A stretch of 64,000 nucleotides of DNA from an uncultured Hyphomonas sp. Its GTDB lineage: Bacteria > Pseudomonadota > Alphaproteobacteria > Caulobacterales > Hyphomonadaceae. The stretch spans positions 2,294,001 to 2,358,000 of the forward strand of contig NZ_OY782759.1 in assembly GCF_963678195.1 (NCBI RefSeq), given 5' to 3'. A model generated the notes under the pieces. The model was given only the letters and a program-made list of their open reading frames with translations, had not been told where the DNA came from and made no database searches. Below are positions 63,526-64,000 of this stretch, piece by piece (positions within the stretch are counted from its first letter, which is position 1; each line of letters opens with the position of its first letter). Both the position numbers and the translations under genes were made by a program.

Positions 63526-63858
63526 TCATCCTGTCCGGCTATTGTACAGGACCATTCCGGATGTTGCGACGGAAGGGGTAGCAATTGCCGTCATGGCGAT
63601 TGCGGCGTTGAATTGGTGGGCAGCTTTGGCGCCTATCAAGGCAGTAAAGAATGAAATTACCGCGCTTGCCGCAGCGGCAAGCGCATGGGCGTCGAGCAAA
63701 ATCCCTGGCAGGAGATTCGCGCGCTCTGGATGTGAAGTCACGAATATGAAGGCGCAGCCCAACGCGACAGACGCCAATATACCCGAAAAGGTTGCAGTCA
63801 CGGTGCCGGGACACGGTTCGCGCGCAGCGGACGAATACCGCAGTTTATTGCGAGACAT
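63526..63858 (-). CDS. hypothetical small membrane protein
   Basis: 110 residues with three hydrophobic stretches (FSGILASVALGCAFIFVTS, ALAAAASAVISFFTALIGA and AAIAMTAIATPSVATSGMVL). No family recognised. I prefer this frame over an opposing frame at 63542-63877 because the latter is only a mixed basic/hydrophobic shadow. The ribosome site (AGGAAA) is somewhat far from the ATG. It lies upstream of the aminotransferase gene on the same strand. Confidence 0.5.
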   Translation of the reverse strand: MSRNKLRYSSAAREPCPGTVTATFSGILASVALGCAFIFVTSHPERANLLPGILLDAHALAAAASAVISFFTALIGAKAAHQFNAAIAMTAIATPSVATSGMVLYNSRTG

Positions 63859-63942
63859 TCTGATCTGCGTTTCCTGATTGAGGCTTGTTGAAGCGCCTCT
63901 TCCCGAAAATGCAAGAAGGGGTAGTGATCCCCCTCCCCGCGA

Positions 63943-63975
63943 AAATACCGCCCGCCCCGATCAGGGGGCGGGCGG
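63943..63975 (-). terminator. rho-independent terminator of a gene entering from the right edge
   Basis: CCGCCCGCCCC / GGGGCGGGCGG (63948-63958 and 63965-63975), loop of 6, followed on the minus strand by TATTTT. It is 13 bases after the stop codon at 63989. Confidence 0.85.
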
Positions 63976-63988
63976 ATTTCATGCCAGC

Positions 63989-64000
63989 TTAGAAGTTGGC
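63989..64000 (-). CDS. last codons of a minus-strand gene cut by the window edge
   Basis: TAA (63991-63989) ends a frame reading Ala-Asn-Phe-stop, followed by the terminator at 63943-63975. An Asn-Phe end is common in outer-membrane barrels such as TBDRs, but three residues cannot decide this. Confidence 0.45.
   Translation of the reverse strand, partial: ANF

Noticed and set aside
63542-63877. Plus-strand frame overlapping the small membrane protein
   Set aside because: Its translation is a mixed-composition shadow; the minus-strand frame gives three clean hydrophobic helices.
1-64000. CRISPR arrays, tRNA or rRNA genes, insertion sequences, attachment sites
   Set aside because: I looked for regular direct repeats, cloverleaf patterns, transposase motifs and integrases and saw none.

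Overview
The window is GC-rich, gene-dense chromosomal DNA of a Gram-negative bacterium. It has four TonB-dependent receptors (TBDRs), many lipoprotein signals, a complete type II secretion operon, an RpoE/ChrR-type sigma/anti-sigma pair and strict ATGA/TGATG translational overlaps. This set fits an aerobic alphaproteobacterium, probably of the Caulobacterales/Hyphomonadaceae kind. That placement is inferred from gene content, not from a marker gene. I saw no rRNA, tRNA, CRISPR array, insertion sequence or phage gene.

Layout. 1-2345: 2-oxoacid:ferredoxin oxidoreductase subunits (korA cut by the window edge, korB). 2423-5448: two tandem trypsin-like lipoproteins with a DUF4384-like tail, facing an unknown lipoprotein (5442-6683). 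7065-12557: a TBDR, a TetR regulator, an alpha/beta hydrolase and an MFS transporter. The TBDR and hydrolase promoters share the palindrome TTCAACnnnnGTTGAA, which suggests one uptake-and-degradation regulon. 12580-30881 (minus strand): prepilin peptidase, CAP-domain protein, then gspC to gspN in order, with a small lipoprotein after gspN. Upstream of gspC lie a TBDR and a 959-residue lipoprotein made of two similar halves, a candidate secretion substrate.

31168-36286: a propeller lipoprotein with an XRE regulator, then a TetR/HlyD/ABC exporter operon with a perfect palindromic operator. 36293-39074: elongation factor P with its modification enzymes EpmA and EpmB. 39439-44958: a TBDR facing tonB, exbD, exbB and a di-heme peroxidase lipoprotein; a strong Fur box (44995-45013) lies upstream of the peroxidase operon. 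45303-52013: a DUF1330 protein, a TetR regulator, an exported formylglycine-generating enzyme and two membrane-anchored Cys-type sulfatases flanking a GST-like gene. These can form a periplasmic sulfatase maturation unit.

52166-55746: DUF1365 protein and FAD oxidoreductase, divergent from an ECF sigma factor and a ChrR-like anti-sigma factor whose zinc-binding motif is lost. 55778-63450: M19 dipeptidase, isochorismatase-like hydrolase, TetR, TBDR, DUF2817 (M14-like) hydrolase and a Tat-exported HisC-like aminotransferase. Together they look like a locus for uptake and processing of a peptide- or amide-like compound. The window ends with a small membrane protein and the last codons of another minus-strand gene.
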